A stretch of DNA of 64,000 bases from Dichetophora obliterata (GCA_963920525.1 OY986439.1:21852819-21916818), one strand, 5' to 3'. Positions 1 through 14,574 are shown, counted from the first letter of the stretch. The notes: generated from the sequence alone by a model not told the origin. A program made the numbers and translations.

Positions 1-429
1 AAAATTGTTTGCATTATTTTTACCGAGTAGCTGCGCCTTTTACAAAAAATTCATTCCGTAAAAGGCACATATTAATAAAACACACAAATCATTGTGCTTT
101 AATATTATTGAAAACATTTACTTTTTAACAGATATTTCCCATAATTTTTGCTCTTATGAATAAAAAATTGTTAAAATGTTACTCACATCTTTTTAACTAC
201 AATATATCAAAACAAATATAATTAATTTGGACGGAGCGGTTTTCAACACCGATTGGGAATTGGCATGCAAATTAATTATACGTATTAAGTAGTCAGTCGC
301 CTTAGAGCTTTTAAAAGATTCTTTTTCATGCGTGGATTTATTTCCTGTTAGTTCATAATTTTTTTGATTTTTTGTACTAGTCAAACTTTTCACAAAATCA
401 TCCAGTTTATAACTGGAGTACAGTAGTGC
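1..429. other. AT-rich sequence, no gene seen
   Basis: I see no coding frame with recognisable content. It is probably part of an intron of the polyQ gene at 2671-3801, because that gene's last visible exon ends in a splice donor pointing this way. No downstream exon was recognised here. Confidence 0.4.
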
Positions 430-1560
430 CTATTCATTGGGGCTTATTTCATTTCTTTGGGTGATATTTAATTGGTGCTTATTTAATTTTTTTCGTTGAG
501 TGTTATTTCATAATGAAATAAACCCAAAATGTTGGAACTTATTTCACTTTCAATTTGGGAATTATTTCATTGCGTTTAGGAATTTTTTTTATTGTTTTCT
601 TTTGGGGCTTATTTTATATTCGTTGGGACTTATTTCATTAGGTGTTATTGCATTGGGGCTTATTTCAATTGGGGTCTATTTCGTGGTGCCAAAAATTTGT
701 CTATTTTTGCTTATTTTCTTGTTACTTTAGTAAAAACTTCCGCTTAAATAGAATAAAATAAATTTCAAATATAAAAAACAAAAACTAATTACAAAAATTT
801 AATAATTTCCATATAAATTATGAAATAGCCAACATTTATTTTTTAAAGTATACTAATTTTCAATTTGCATCAATTTTTTTTAGGATACAGTTTAAAAAAA
901 TTCGAAAATTACGGAGTAGTTTTTGTGCTTTTTTGTTAAAATTACATGTTTCTTTTTGTGAGTTATTGCTTTTAAGATTGAAATTGCCGGCAACACTGAA
1001 TGTTTGCTTAAAAAATTTCTCTTTTTTTGTTAGAATTATGTACTTCTTTTTGTGATTTAACGCTTTTTAGCTTAAATTATCTATGCCCAAGACCAAAAAA
1101 AATTGGACGTTTGTTCATAATGTATAACCGCCCAAAAAAGTGATGAACAATCCCCCAAAACAGCGAACGTTGGAACCACGAAAAAGGCCCCAACTGAAAT
1201 AAGCCCAACAAAAAATTAAGTAAGCCCCAAAAAAGTATATATATACATTTTTGGGTGTTACTTCGTACGAAATAACTCCCCATTTTTGGGGGATATTTCA
1301 TAAAGTTTGGGAAATATTTCGTTTTTTGTTTGGGTCTTATTTCATAATGAAACGGACATAATTTCCAAAAGAAAACGCACAGAAGGTTCATGAACATTAT
1401 GTCCGCAAAAAATGTTTTTGGGCAATTATTCATTTTTCAAAATTTGGGCGAACATTCATTATGAACAATCGCTCAAAAAGCAAAACCCACAATCGCCTAA
1501 ACTAGAAATGAACAATAGCCTAAAAATTTTAATCGTTTTAATTTGGGTGCACAGCCTATA
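430..1560. repeat. Decayed phrase repeat (GGGGCTTATTTCATT-like)
   Basis: From about 436 to 690 variants of a phrase close to TTGGGGCTTATTTCATT recur every 15 to 40 nt. From about 1080 to 1530 the same vocabulary returns partly inverted (AAATAAGCCCCAA-like) and partly direct. A near-identical 22-nt stretch beginning GGCAACACTGAAT is found at about 988 and again at about 1566, so part of the block is duplicated. No protein frame is convincing. It looks like a degenerate satellite-like block or the interior of an unknown transposon. Confidence 0.5.
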
Positions 1561-2125
1561 ATTGTTGGCAACACTGAATATTTGGTTCAATAAATTTTCA
1601 CATTTCAAATGGTCAACATCTAATCGTCCTTAATAAGACCAGATATAGGTGAAGTTAAAAATTTCGCATTTCCAGCTCAATTAGTTAGAACCGGTAGCAG
1701 CCTGAAATGTGTTAAAAACAAATGACCTTTGTAAACAATAGTGGTATTCTCTCAACGCCTCAGGAACTGCTTAAACCTCGTGAACTGCTTAATTTTAAGC
1801 AAATTGGGAATTTTTAAAATATTTTTTATGAACTTTTTTTACGTTGTTTAAGCTGCAATTTCAGTGCTTAAACCATGCAAAAAGTTTGCTTAAACTTTGA
1901 GTCGTCAAACTGTCAAAACTTTTGTGATAGCTTTTATGTTTCTTTTGTGTTCTGTTTTTTAAAATATTTGTTTAACTCGCTTGTCTTAAATATTTTACTA
2001 ATTCCTTCTTTTTGCTTTGTTTTGGCATGTTAAATTTTCAGGTTTATTTTCTAATTTTTTGATCAACTGTTTTTAACATATGCTTAGAAAACTAATCGGA
2101 TGTCGAAAGGTTAAGGTGCCTTTAA
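1561..2125. other. No gene seen
   Basis: AT-rich sequence with short words repeated around 1750-1900 (AACTGCTTAAACC, GCTTAAAC). I see no coding signal or clear element ends. Confidence 0.35.
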
Positions 2126-2424
2126 CCCATTAAGCGCCACTGTACTCATTTGAGTACAGCAAAATATTTTTAACTTTTAAAGTTTTCTTTGTTGTTAAGC
2201 ATTAGTGAATTTTTTTGTTAATTGCCAATTGTTAAGCGGGTCAATGCCATTTTTTTCTCATATTTTTTTTTTAAATATGTTTTCTTAAAAAAAAATAAAA
2301 AAAAAATAAAAACAAATGAAAAAAATAAAAAAAAATATTTTTTTGCTATTTTAGTTTGTTTTCTATCGTAAAATAAACATTTTTTGGACTTTTCACTTTT
2401 ACTTTTCATTTGGCTGTTAATGGG
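2126..2424. mobile_element. piggyBac-type MITE (TTAA/CTAA flanks)
   Basis: The left end reads TTAA then CCCATTAAGCGCC. The right end reads TTAATGGG then CTAA, which is TTAA with one change. CCC...GGG termini next to TTAA are the piggyBac hallmark. A hairpin CTGTACTCATTTGAGTACAG lies about 16 nt inside the left end. The interior is low-complexity A/T, so the element is non-autonomous. Confidence 0.55.
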
Positions 2425-2670
2425 CTAACATAGGCTCGGAATTTTATAAGTTTACGAAATGAGGAATTTTAATCGTTAAGGGAACGCCATTAATAGCAAT
2501 CTTGGGGCTTATAAAATACTTCCACTATAATGACTGCTTATTACGTGTTATTCATCATAAACGATATAAATATGGTATGGGCAAACCAAAGAATGCCATT
2601 TAAAACGACAATCGTCATCTCAATTGTGTATTAAAACATCCAGAGAAATTATTCTTTTCATTTAACTTAC

Positions 2671-3764
2671 TGCCAAATCTCAAATTAGATCCCTGCACTG
2701 GTGCTAAGGACGGTGTTGAGCCATAGCGATCACCTACAACATCGCAGTAACGAGTTGGTATGCTGTAGTCGGGTTCAAATGGTATTGGCTTAAAGGCGAT
2801 CGGACGCAAAAGATTTGTGGCCTGCATGATAAAAACACAAAAGGAAATTAAAAAAAAACTTGCTTATTTTAGTTATTTAATTCAAATCGAGAGCACGCAC
2901 CTGATCTAGTTTTTCAGCGGTATGCAAATGTTCTAAGCCACTGGCGCTGCGTTGTTGTTGCTGTATCGTTTGCTGTGTGTGTTGTTGCTGTGGCACTTGT
3001 TGTTGTTGCTTGGACATTTGTTGTTGTGGCTGTGCCTGTTGCTGATGGTTTTTATTAGGTTTGATGTTGCCATCGGCCATGTATTCAATGATATTCAGGC
3101 GCTCGTTTAAGTCGCAAATACTGTTGCGACTTCCGCATCCGGTTGCCATTGCTGTTGTGGGAGTGGGCCTGCGCTGCTGCAAATGTTGTTGCTGGTGTGG
3201 TTGTAGTTGCTGCTGTTGTTGTGCTGTATATTGTTGCTGATATGCGGCATGACACTGCAGAGAAGGCAGCTGTTGTTGTTGCTGCGTATGCGGATGCGAT
3301 TGTGGCCGTGGTTGAGCTTGTGTATATGTTTGCTGTAGTTGTTGTTGGTGCTGCTGTGGTGGGTGCTGCAGTGAAGTGAATACTGCCGTCGAAGTTGGTA
3401 ATGCTTGCAACTCGGCCTGCTTATTTCGACTGATTTCGAACATTTGGCGTATATTTTGAAACTTGCTGCGTCCCTGTTGCACATAATCCTCCAAATTGCT
3501 ATGGCTTCCAAACTTGTTGCGCAGTCGCTTTTGTTCATTGCGTGACTTAAGCGTGCCCGTATGGCCCGCTTGCATAATGGGCAAACCGAGCGTATTCTTC
3601 GATATGAACGAGTTGGCGTTCTCAAGCGAAGCGGAACGTGTGTGGCCCCGTTTTGATGGAATGGGTGAGGGCATCACCTGGGCGGGCATTGCATGGTGTG
3701 AAATGCTCGTTGTTGACTTGACTGCGGACTGTGCAGGGTTGGAAACAATTGTGCAGGCACTCAT
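2671..3764 (-). CDS. Glutamine-rich protein, 5' coding exons (partial)
   Basis: Two coding exons are visible on the minus strand. The first is 3801-2901: acceptor TTTTCTTTTTCTTACAG, 37 nt of 5' UTR with an in-frame TAA, and ATG at 3764 in the context CAAAATG. The second is 2821-2671. The 79-nt intron 2900-2822 has CAG/GTGCGT and ATGCAG ends, and a strong donor (GTAAGT) at 2670 shows the gene continues beyond the left side. At least 338 residues are encoded. Residues 1-120 are basic and Ser-rich with a KRGHTRSASLENANSF segment and a charged stretch containing KFQNIRQMFEISRNKQ. Residues 130-280 are polyQ/His runs of mixed CAG and CAA. Exon 2 holds LLRPIAFKPIPFEPDYS and RYGSTPSLAP. Those non-repetitive blocks look conserved, as in scaffold or cytoskeletal adaptor proteins, but I do not recognise the family. 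An upstream non-coding exon must exist to the right. Confidence 0.75.
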
Positions 3765-3801
3765 TTTTGAAGCAAGAATTTTAAATCGGAGCTCTATTTA
3801 A

Positions 3802-6557
<2,756 letters not shown>

Positions 6558-7255
6558 GTAAACATGTGTATGGTTTTTGTGTATTGGAAGAGCAAAATGT
6601 TTGTATATATTTTCTGTTTTTATTACAGATACAATACATCAGGGAAATTACTGGTCCCGCCACCAGTAGAGAAATGTTTGCAGCTATTTTTTTGGAGGAA
6701 TTTTTGCTACAGTTGAACTTGGATGGCCACCAAAATAAAATGGAGATTAAATCCTCAAAACTATTCTCAAAATATATTTATGTATTTATATATTTAATAA
6801 CATAACGGCAACTCGCATCACTCACGTTTCAGTCCTAGTTAACATAGGTTTTTCTCTATTCAATATAACATTTTTTACAGAAAAAAGTAGAGGTGTAAAA
6901 AATTTTCATATATATCCTTAAGAACTCAAAATTTTTCTGTAATCTATTTTATATTTCAGGTCTGAAACGTTTACATTTTAAATTCTGAATATTAATTTTT
7001 ATATTATTGCAGGCGCATTCAAAAATGAAAACTTGGGCTATCCGGGCTTCGAGATAGCGGTCAGAAAAGGAATTAGAAACTATAAAAATAAATTTTATAA
7101 GAAAACTTATAAAACAAAAAATGACAATAAAACAAAGTAAATTTTGAAATAAACGTTTTGTTTGTGCAGGTTAAGTAAGCGTAAGTACAATTTATGAAGT
7201 TTTTTTTTCTGTTCTTCCATTTCTTGTTCAATGCACGAAGTATGCTTCCTATTAA
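6558..7255. other. No gene seen
   Basis: Ordinary AT-rich sequence after the AAT array. No open frame with recognisable content on either strand and no clear repeat ends. Confidence 0.4.
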
Positions 7256-7375
7256 CCCATTACCGCTCAGCGTTATCATATGATAACGCACTCATCTCTT
7301 CTTGTGTTCATTCAATCCCAAAGAAATACAGAAAACAAGATGCGTTATCATATGGCAATAATTTGCGGTATAAGG
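7256..7375. mobile_element. 120-bp piggyBac-type MITE
   Basis: TTAA (7252-7255) precedes CCCATTACCGC, and GCGGTATAAGG precedes TTAA (7376-7379). This gives short inverted ends with TTAA duplication and CC...GG termini. A perfect 20-bp palindrome GCGTTATCATATGATAACGC lies at 7270-7289, and part of it is repeated near the right end (GCGTTATCATATGG). There is no coding capacity. Confidence 0.65.
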
Positions 7376-8224
7376 TTAAACAAAAACGCGAGTAGGCGCG
7401 CAACTGTTCAAATTATGTTTTTTTTCTAGCTTACTCCGCAGTGTGCTTTGATCATAGAAAAAAAATTATTTGAATTGATAACTTAAAAAAAGTTGTAAGA
7501 GAGCCAACAATGGTTGGCATCCCCCGCTCACTCCACCGGTCAATATAATTTTGTCCTCTCTCTCTCTCACGCTCTTTTTCGAAACCAACTTCGAACTGCT
7601 TCCTTCCTAGGACATGCCAATGTTAAAAGAAGCACGTTTGGCAAGGAGGATGCAAGCGCTTGCTGATTCCACAGCAGCGCTGCCAGAAGTCTATTGAAGC
7701 GCTCTTTCTCCCGCTGGGGAATGCCTACATCAATACAATCAAACACACTTCATGTACGCAAAAGAAAACTGGTTTCACACAGACTGATCAGTACAGTGTG
7801 CTTTTGAATAACTGACTGCTCACGCAGACTGAGCACTACAGTGTACTTTGGGCCATTAAGATGTTTTTTTTTAAGTAAAAATCTTTACCCAGAAGTTATT
7901 GACGTTGTTAAATTTTCCAAAAACGTCAACTTACACTTATACTTAAACTGAAGCTCAAACTGAAACTTAAACTCAAACTAAAACTCATTTTTTAAACCTT
8001 AAGCTTATGTTTAAGATAGGTCTGACCTGCGGTTCAAGCAAACAAAAAAAAAAAGGTTTTTTAAAACTGCTGTTGCTCGTTTTCCAATTTATTAACTTTG
8101 GGTTTTTTTACTGTGAAAGTAGACGTAATTTTCGAACTTTCACCGTACCTTTTTATGTTTCGATGTTTTTTTATCCCCTCTCTCAGAGCGATGAAAATGG
8201 GTACGTAAAAATAAGAAGGCAAAT
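7376..8224. other. No gene; outlying hexamer-like tract
   Basis: Includes a CT-rich stretch (7555-7580) and an imperfect duplicated segment around 7770-7850 (CAGACTGA..CTACAGTGT). At 7927-7999 there is a degenerate tract of ACTTAAACTCAAACT-type words resembling the satellite at 10516-12275. No convincing protein frame. Confidence 0.4.
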
Positions 8225-8506
8225 GGGGTGTCGTTTTTCTTGACAAACAGATAGATCTCGTATCGAAATTTTGCGGGCGGCATTTTGTTGGTAATCACGT
8301 CAGGCAGGTCCTGAACAAGGATATTTCCAAAATATTAGAAATGGACAAAATGGAGCGATTTTTAAAAAAGTTTAAATATTAGCTGTTTTTTTTTTGGGGG
8401 GTTTTTGCTCCACCCTTGGTAGTAGAGTTAGCCAAATTATCCCAGTTCAAAACACCGCCCTCCGCATATTCATCCGACTTTTAATTCTCGAGAAAAACGA
8501 CACCCC
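8225..8506. mobile_element. 282-bp TIR element, GGGGTGTCGTTTTTCT ends
   Basis: Inverted ends GGGGTGTCGTTTTTCTTGA (left) and its near complement TCGAGAAAAACGACACCCC (right). AAT flanks both sides (8222-8224 and 8507-8509), which may be a 3-bp duplication. Non-coding MITE of undetermined superfamily. Confidence 0.5.
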
Positions 8507-8869
8507 AATATGAAAAAAGTTATTTCGAGAAAAACGCATTTAAAGTTTTATTACTGCACTTCGACGCGAGCGTTTATATGTATACATAATGTTACCAACT
8601 ATACTTACTTTGTAAGTATCATACTTATTTTCAGCTTCATATACTTACTAAAATTCCATGCTTATAAGTATACTTACTTTTAAGATTTATACTTATTCAT
8701 GCTTACTTTTCAGCTCTGATTGAACTTTTGCTTGCAAAAGCATAAAAAGTTTGGAAATTGGAGTCAACAGCGTTGAAAATTCAGACACGAGTCAATTCTA
8801 TTTGTAAAAAATAATTTTGAATACAGCTGTATCGAATTTAACAAATTTTTGAAGACAAGACTTGACATA

Positions 8870-9175
8870 TTAAACAACATTTCCAGCCAAAACAAATACG
8901 ATTCCAAGCAAAAAGAAAACAAACCAGTTAATGTAGCACGTCAATTCAGTGACAGTGAGGGCAAATAATGATAACTTTGCTTTGATCTCTGTATACATTT
9001 TAGGCTGGGTCGATTTGTATTTAGGTAAAAAAATTGATGTTGCCTGGGCGATAGGGGACATAGGGGTGCAATTTACCATATCTTGTGAATTTTTTCTTTC
9101 CAAAAATGTTTGTATATAAACATTTAGAACAGCTAAAACAATACTGATGCCAGAAATGAAATCCTCGTACCCGAT
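8870..9175 (-). pseudogene. Possible Cys-loop receptor C-terminal fragment
   Basis: An open minus-strand frame of 101 codons follows an in-frame TGA at 9178-9176 and ends at TAA 8872-8870. It has a hydrophobic segment near the start (ISGISIVLAVLNVYI), a short polar loop of about 40 residues, and a second hydrophobic segment at the end (INWFVFFLLGIVFVLAGNVV). The order TM3, loop, TM4, C-terminus and the wording of the first segment resemble the end of a nicotinic-type ligand-gated channel subunit. No upstream exon or convincing acceptor is visible, and the fragment lies inside a TIR element. I infer a captured or broken gene piece rather than a working gene. The family assignment is tentative. 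Confidence 0.3.
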
Positions 9176-9342
9176 TCAACCTTAAACCGGTCTCACATTT
9201 ATACGCTTTTAAACAAAAATTGATCGTAAAAAATTCCTAAAGAAAAAAATTCACAAAATTCAAGGTTTTTGACCATCACGGCTGAACCACAAAAGCTATC
9301 CACCTTATATTCATATGTTTGTGTGGTCTTCCGAATTTTTTT

Positions 9343-9443
9343 TTTTTTAGATCCCTAGGTGGCACTGTGGTCGATTTTTATTGGTTTATAGATACAATTT
9401 TTTTTAAAAATCGACCACAGTGCCACCTAGGGGATCTAAAAAA
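9343..9443. repeat. 101-bp perfect-arm hairpin
   Basis: Arms of about 37-38 nt (TTTTTTAGATCCCTAGGTGG... and its complement) differ by a single C and are separated by a 26-nt A/T loop. The strong foldback may be a tiny MITE or hairpin element inside the TIR element. Confidence 0.8.
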
Positions 9444-10258
9444 CAAAAAACGATAAATTTTTGTGTTAAAACGTATCAATAACCGTAATTACGTATTACT
9501 TTTACCTTTTTTTTAGGCTTTTGTTTGTTTTCAAACTGTTTTATACATATGAAATATACCCACCGGACCATATGCGAATGTTTTGCGGAAAGTGATAGTT
9601 TTGAGTAGGTTTTCGAAAATTACTTTTTTTTTGTAATTTTTTATTTTTTTAATTTCTGTGATCAATATTCTTGCTAAAGAAGATTTAATTCGTGAAAATT
9701 TATTCCATAACAAAATGTTAATTATTAAAAAGTGCATTTCTATAGTTCGTTTCTTAACTCATTTTCGAAAAAAGGGTTCGTTTTTAAGAGGCAATTCAGA
9801 CCGGCAAATGAGTTAAAGTTAAAAATTGTTAATGTATGAGTGCCGAAAAATAACTTTTCAATAGCTTTTTTCAACTCGTATCCGAACAAAAAAATTGACA
9901 TTTGATGATTCTTTTATTAACTCCCTACTAAAGAAAAAAGGTACGCTTTTGAGAGGCATTTTAGTCCGACGAATGAGTCCAAAAGGGTTCATTTATGAGT
10001 GTCGAAAATGAGTTTTTCTACCAGAAAAAGTTTATAAATGAATTAAAAAAAGATAGTTTTGGTTCTCTGGGTATATGAACTGCAAATATACAAAATTAAT
10101 TTTTTTTTCTCTGAAGAATTTTGGTTTTAGTTAGATTGTCTACACAAAACTTTTCGAGAAGAACAAAAAGAGGGCGTGACAACACTTACGGAATATTGTG
10201 GGTTCTATTGGTTCTTAAATTAGTAAATAATATCTAGAAAACATTAAATTTTTTTTTC
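9444..10258. other. Interior of TIR element, no gene seen
   Basis: AT-rich with repeated words around 9755-10020 (GAGGCA.TT.AG.CCG.CRAATGAGT appears twice, at about 9790 and 9950), suggesting an imperfect 170-nt tandem duplication. No coding frame recognised. Confidence 0.35.
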
Positions 10259-10515
10259 TAAGGTGATATACTTACTTATACTTATTTTTAAAAATTATAC
10301 TTACAAATACTTAATTTTCAGTGTTCTAAGTAGCAAATATACTTATTTTTTAATAACATGAGTTGGTAGCATTATGTATACATATATAGCTCTGAAACTC
10401 CAAAAAAAATTCGAATTTCAAAAAATCCTTTTTAGGCATTGTTTTGAAGGATTTAAGAAGACATTTATGAAAACAACAAAGTCAAAAAAGCATTTTATAA
10501 CCGCAGATCATACCA

Positions 10516-12275
10516 TAAACTTAAAATTTAATTAAACTTAAACTTAAACTGAAACAAAACTGGAAATTAAACTTAAATTTAATTTTAACTTTAACTTTAA
10601 CTTTAACTTTGACTTTGACTTTGACGACTTTGACTTTGACTTAAACTTAAACTTAAACTTAAACTTTAACTTTAACTTTAACTTTAACTTTAACTTTAAC
10701 TTTAACTTTAACTTTAACTTTAACTTTAACTTTAACTTTAACTTTAACTTTAACTTTAACTTTAACTTTAACTTTAACTTTGACTTTGACTTTGACTTTA
10801 ACTTTAACTTTAACTTTAATTTTAACTTTAACTTTAACTTTAACTTTAACTTTAACTTTAACTTTAACTTTAACTTTAACTTAAACTTAAACTTAAACTT
10901 AAACTTAAACTTAAACTTAAACTTAAACTTAAACTTAAACTTAAACTTAAACTTAAACTTTAACTTAAACTTAAACTTAAACTTTAACTTTAACTTTAAC
11001 TTTAACTTTGACTTTGACTTTGACTTTAACTTTAACTTAAACTTAAACTTAAACTTTAACTTTAACTTTAACTTAAATTTAAACTTAAACTTAAACTCAA
11101 ACTTTAACTTTAACTTTAACTTTAACTTTAACTTAAACTTTAACTTTAACTTAAACTTAAACTTTAACTTTAACTTAAACTTTAACTTTAACTTTAACTT
11201 TAACTTTAACTTTAACTTTAACTTTAACTTTAACTTTAACTTTAACTTTAACTTTAACTTTAACTTTAACTTTAACTTTAACTTTAACTTTAACTGTAAC
11301 TTTAACTTTGACTTTGACTTTAACTTAAATTTAAACTTAAACTCAAACTTAAACTTTAACTTTAACTTTAACTTAAACTTTAACTTTAACTTTAACTTTA
11401 ACTTTAACTTTAACTTAAACTTAAACTTAAACTTAAACTTTAACTTTAACTTTAACTTTAACTTTGACTTTGACTTTAACTTTAACTTTAACTTTAACTT
11501 TAACTTTAACTTTAACTTTAACTTTAACTTTAACTTTAACTTTAACTTTAACTTTAACTTTAACTTTAACTTTAACTTTAACTTTAACTTTAACTTAAAC
11601 TTAAACTTAAACTTAAACTTAAACTTAAACTTAAATTTAAACTTAAACTTAAACTTTAACTTTAACTTAAACTTAAACTTAAACTTTAACTTTGACTTTG
11701 ACTTTGACTTTGACTTTAACTTTAACTTTAACTTAAACTTAAACTTAAACTTAAACTTAAACTTTAACTTTAACTTAAATTTAAACTTAAACTCAAACTT
11801 AAACTTTAACTTTAACTTAAACTTAAACCTTAACTTTAACTTTAACTTAAACTTAAACTTAAACTTAAACTTTAACTTTAACTTAAACTTAAACTTAAAC
11901 TTAAACTTAAACTTAAACTTTAACTTTAACTTTAACTTTTACTTTAACTTTAACTTTAACTTTAACTTTAACTTTAAATTTAACTTTAACTTTAACTGTA
12001 ACTGTAACTTTAACTTTAACTTTAACTTTAACTTTAACTTTAACTTTAACTTTAACTTTAACTTTAACTTTAACTGTTACTGTAACTTTAACTTTAACTT
12101 TAACTTTAACTTTAACTTTAACTTTAACTTTAACTTTAACTTTAATTTTAACTTTAACTTTAACTGTATCTTTAACTTTAACTTTGACTTTAACATTAAC
12201 TTTAACTTTAACTTTAACTTTAACTTTAACTTTAACTTTAACTTTAACTTTAACTTTAACTTTTACTTTAACTAA
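10516..12275. repeat. Hexamer satellite (TTTAAC/TTAAAC/TTTGAC)n
   Basis: About 1.76 kb of 6-nt units. TTTAAC dominates, with homogeneous runs of TTAAAC (e.g. 10880-10960 and 11595-11650) and short runs of TTTGAC (e.g. 10783-10797 and 11690-11715). A few TGTAAC units lie near 11995 and 12080. Variants occur in blocks rather than as scattered substitutions, indicating segmental spread of each variant. Degenerate versions occur outside at 7927-7999 and about 12722-12815. Confidence 0.95.
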
Positions 12276-12356
12276 TTTTAATTTAAAAAAAACAGGTTTT
12301 TAAAATTTTTTAAATCGGAAGCTACAGTTTCGTTATTTATTTTAACGACCCTCTTA

Positions 12357-12496
12357 CTGCATTTTTATGTAAAACGAAACGAAATCTGAACGTTGTGAAA
12401 GAAACGATCAACAATATTTTATGACATGGGGAAATTTATTGCTTACCATGTCTCACACCACGTTCAGCCTTAGTTTCGTTTTACATAAACATGCAG
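12357..12496. mobile_element. 140-bp TWA-type MITE
   Basis: Long inverted arms start CTGCATTTTTATGTAAAACG on the left and end as the complement on the right (one base differs). They are flanked by TTA on both sides (12354-12356 and 12497-12499). The 3-bp TTA duplication is typical of PIF/Harbinger-type insertion. Non-coding. Confidence 0.65.
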
Positions 12497-12499
12497 TTA

Positions 12500-14570
12500 A
12501 TTCTTGTTCCGACGATAACGGCATTAGCTCTAAACATGGTCCCGTTCAGCTTTTTATATTCAGATCATGTATACCAATTTTTTTATAACAACCATCGGCA
12601 TACCTCTTTTTTGTCTACTTTGACATGGCATACAACAAAATCAAAAAAAAAAAACAAATAACAACAAAAATAAATTTTTAATAAACTTTAGGTAATGCTT
12701 TATCTATTCAATAAAAACCCAATTTAAACTAAAAAACTTAAACGAAACTTCTACTTCAATTTTAATTTTAACTTTATCTTTAATTTAAACTTTGACTTAT
12801 CTCTTACTATAAAAGATAAAAACTCTCCCTCAGATATCTTTAAAAAGCTAAGATGATTTAATTTCGACATCTCTTTTCAGGTTTTCCTTATTTAAAAAAA
12901 AACACCAAAAAATACTTTTATATGTATTAACTTCGTTATACAACAATAAAAATTTATAATAAAAAACAAACAAAAAGCTTTGAAAAATAATTTAAAAATT
13001 TCCATAACCAAGATACCCGGTTAAAATTATGCCCTACAGCTAAACGTTTACGATATATTTTTTTATATCTGTAAAACTCATGTCATACACTCTTAATTAT
13101 TAATGATTCTTTTGCAAAGTGTGCAAAAATTCAAAAAATTGCACACAACTTCAAAATGATTGATTTGTTGGTTAAAACTTTTTTATGTTAGCTGATTAGA
13201 CGGACATGGTAAATGTTTGCTTTTTATAGGCATATCTAGCTAAATTTATGTAGTTTACTATAAAACTGTTTATTTCAACTTGACTTTTAAAAGACGTATG
13301 CCGACAGCTATTTTTGTGTTAAAGCCACGTTATAACGAGGAGGATAAAACCAGCTTAATCTTGTGCAGTGTTGTGTTTTAGGTTGAAGCTTTTATTGTTG
13401 TTGTGGTGCTTTAGGTAGATCAACAAATCTACAATCGAAACTGAAAAAAGACATTACTTTTTACCTAGCTTCAAACATTAAGCAAGATAAGTAAAATTAT
13501 TTTAACGATTTTGTGCATATTGTTGTTTTTTTTTTGCTTATGTTTTACTCGTTTTGTTTTTATTTGTAGTTTTTATATTTTGTTACCATTGGCAAATAAC
13601 TACAAACTTGAAAAAAATATACATGCATTGAAATATATTGCAAATAAATGAGCAATAAATTTCAAACTATCGCATGTTGATCGCATTTCAGCTAATGTTG
13701 TTAAATCGATTTTCAAGGTTATTGAAAAGGTTGCGCTTCTATGTGGGAACGTTAGTTGTGTCTTACCGCTACTAATGAGTGGCGGGCGCACAAATCTTAA
13801 CTAATTTGCTTTCGAACGGATACAATTAACTTTGAATTTTGCTTAGCTTTATTAGGGCATTAATTTTCTAAAAAGTCAATTTCAAGGACAACAAATTGTC
13901 TCTAAGAGGAAAAAACGCAATAAATTAATTCGATAATGAAAAAATAAACATTTCTGAAAGGACATTTTTTTGGGGGCCAAAGAGGAATTACTAGAGGTTT
14001 TTAAAAATAATTCAGTTTTTTATTTGTTGTACCATTATAGACGATATAAGTTCAGACTAAAATAAAAACCTTCAAGATTATGCGTGTATATTTATAAAAA
14101 AATATGGTATTGATTTACACTTTCAAAATAAGTCAGTGTTGGAAAAACTTATCTCAAAAATTTCATCAAAACACTGATTTGGCAGCAAAAGCTGTCCAGA
14201 GTAATTCTTTTATTAATGCTTCAGGCAGGCATAAAGCTGGAAATTTTCATAGGGGAGGTTTAGATTTAAAAAAAATATTGTTTTAATATGATATTTTTGG
14301 TAAGAACATGGAACTTTTTCATGCAAAATTGATTACATTAGCATTTTTCTTGAATGTGACTTATTTTTTTTTATTATTTTTTATTTTTTTATTATTTAAA
14401 ATCAGAGTAAAAGTGGTCACAATAATTTCTTGTATTTTTTCTTCTTCTTCTGATTCTTTCAAGATTCTTTCTTTCATTTAATTTTTGGTAGAATGATCCA
14501 AATTAAGACTTCCTAAGTTGTGTGTTATAAAAATGATCACTAAATCTGATAAAGACTACCGCAAACGAAA
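12500..14570. other. No gene seen
   Basis: About 2 kb of AT-rich sequence on the right of the hexamer satellite, including a decaying hexamer-like tail (12722-12815). Short open frames (for example 14104-14286 plus and 13600-13791 minus) contain nothing recognisable and have low-complexity surroundings. Confidence 0.4.
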
Positions 14571-14574
14571 AACT

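Larger units (their letters stand above)
8587..10374. mobile_element. hAT-like TIR element with ACTTA subterminal repeats
   Basis: The ends TAATGTTACCAACT and, inverted, TAATGCTACCAACT differ at one base. Both sides are bordered by the octamer TGTATACA (8579-8586 and 10375-10382), consistent with an 8-bp duplication, although the octamer is itself palindromic and so is weaker evidence. Dense TATACTTACTT/AAGTATA words fill both subterminal 120 nt, as in hAT elements. The interior carries a receptor-like gene fragment (8870-9175) and a foldback (9343-9443). No transposase was recognised. Confidence 0.55.

Noticed and set aside
3107..3625. Other open frames on both strands over the polyQ exon
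   Set aside because: They are shadows of the CAG/CAA-rich coding frame. The 2901-3801 exon has the start context and splice sites.
10516..12275. Telomere repeat
   Set aside because: TTTAAC/TTAAAC is not the insect TTAGG telomere repeat, and the variant blocks resemble an interstitial satellite.
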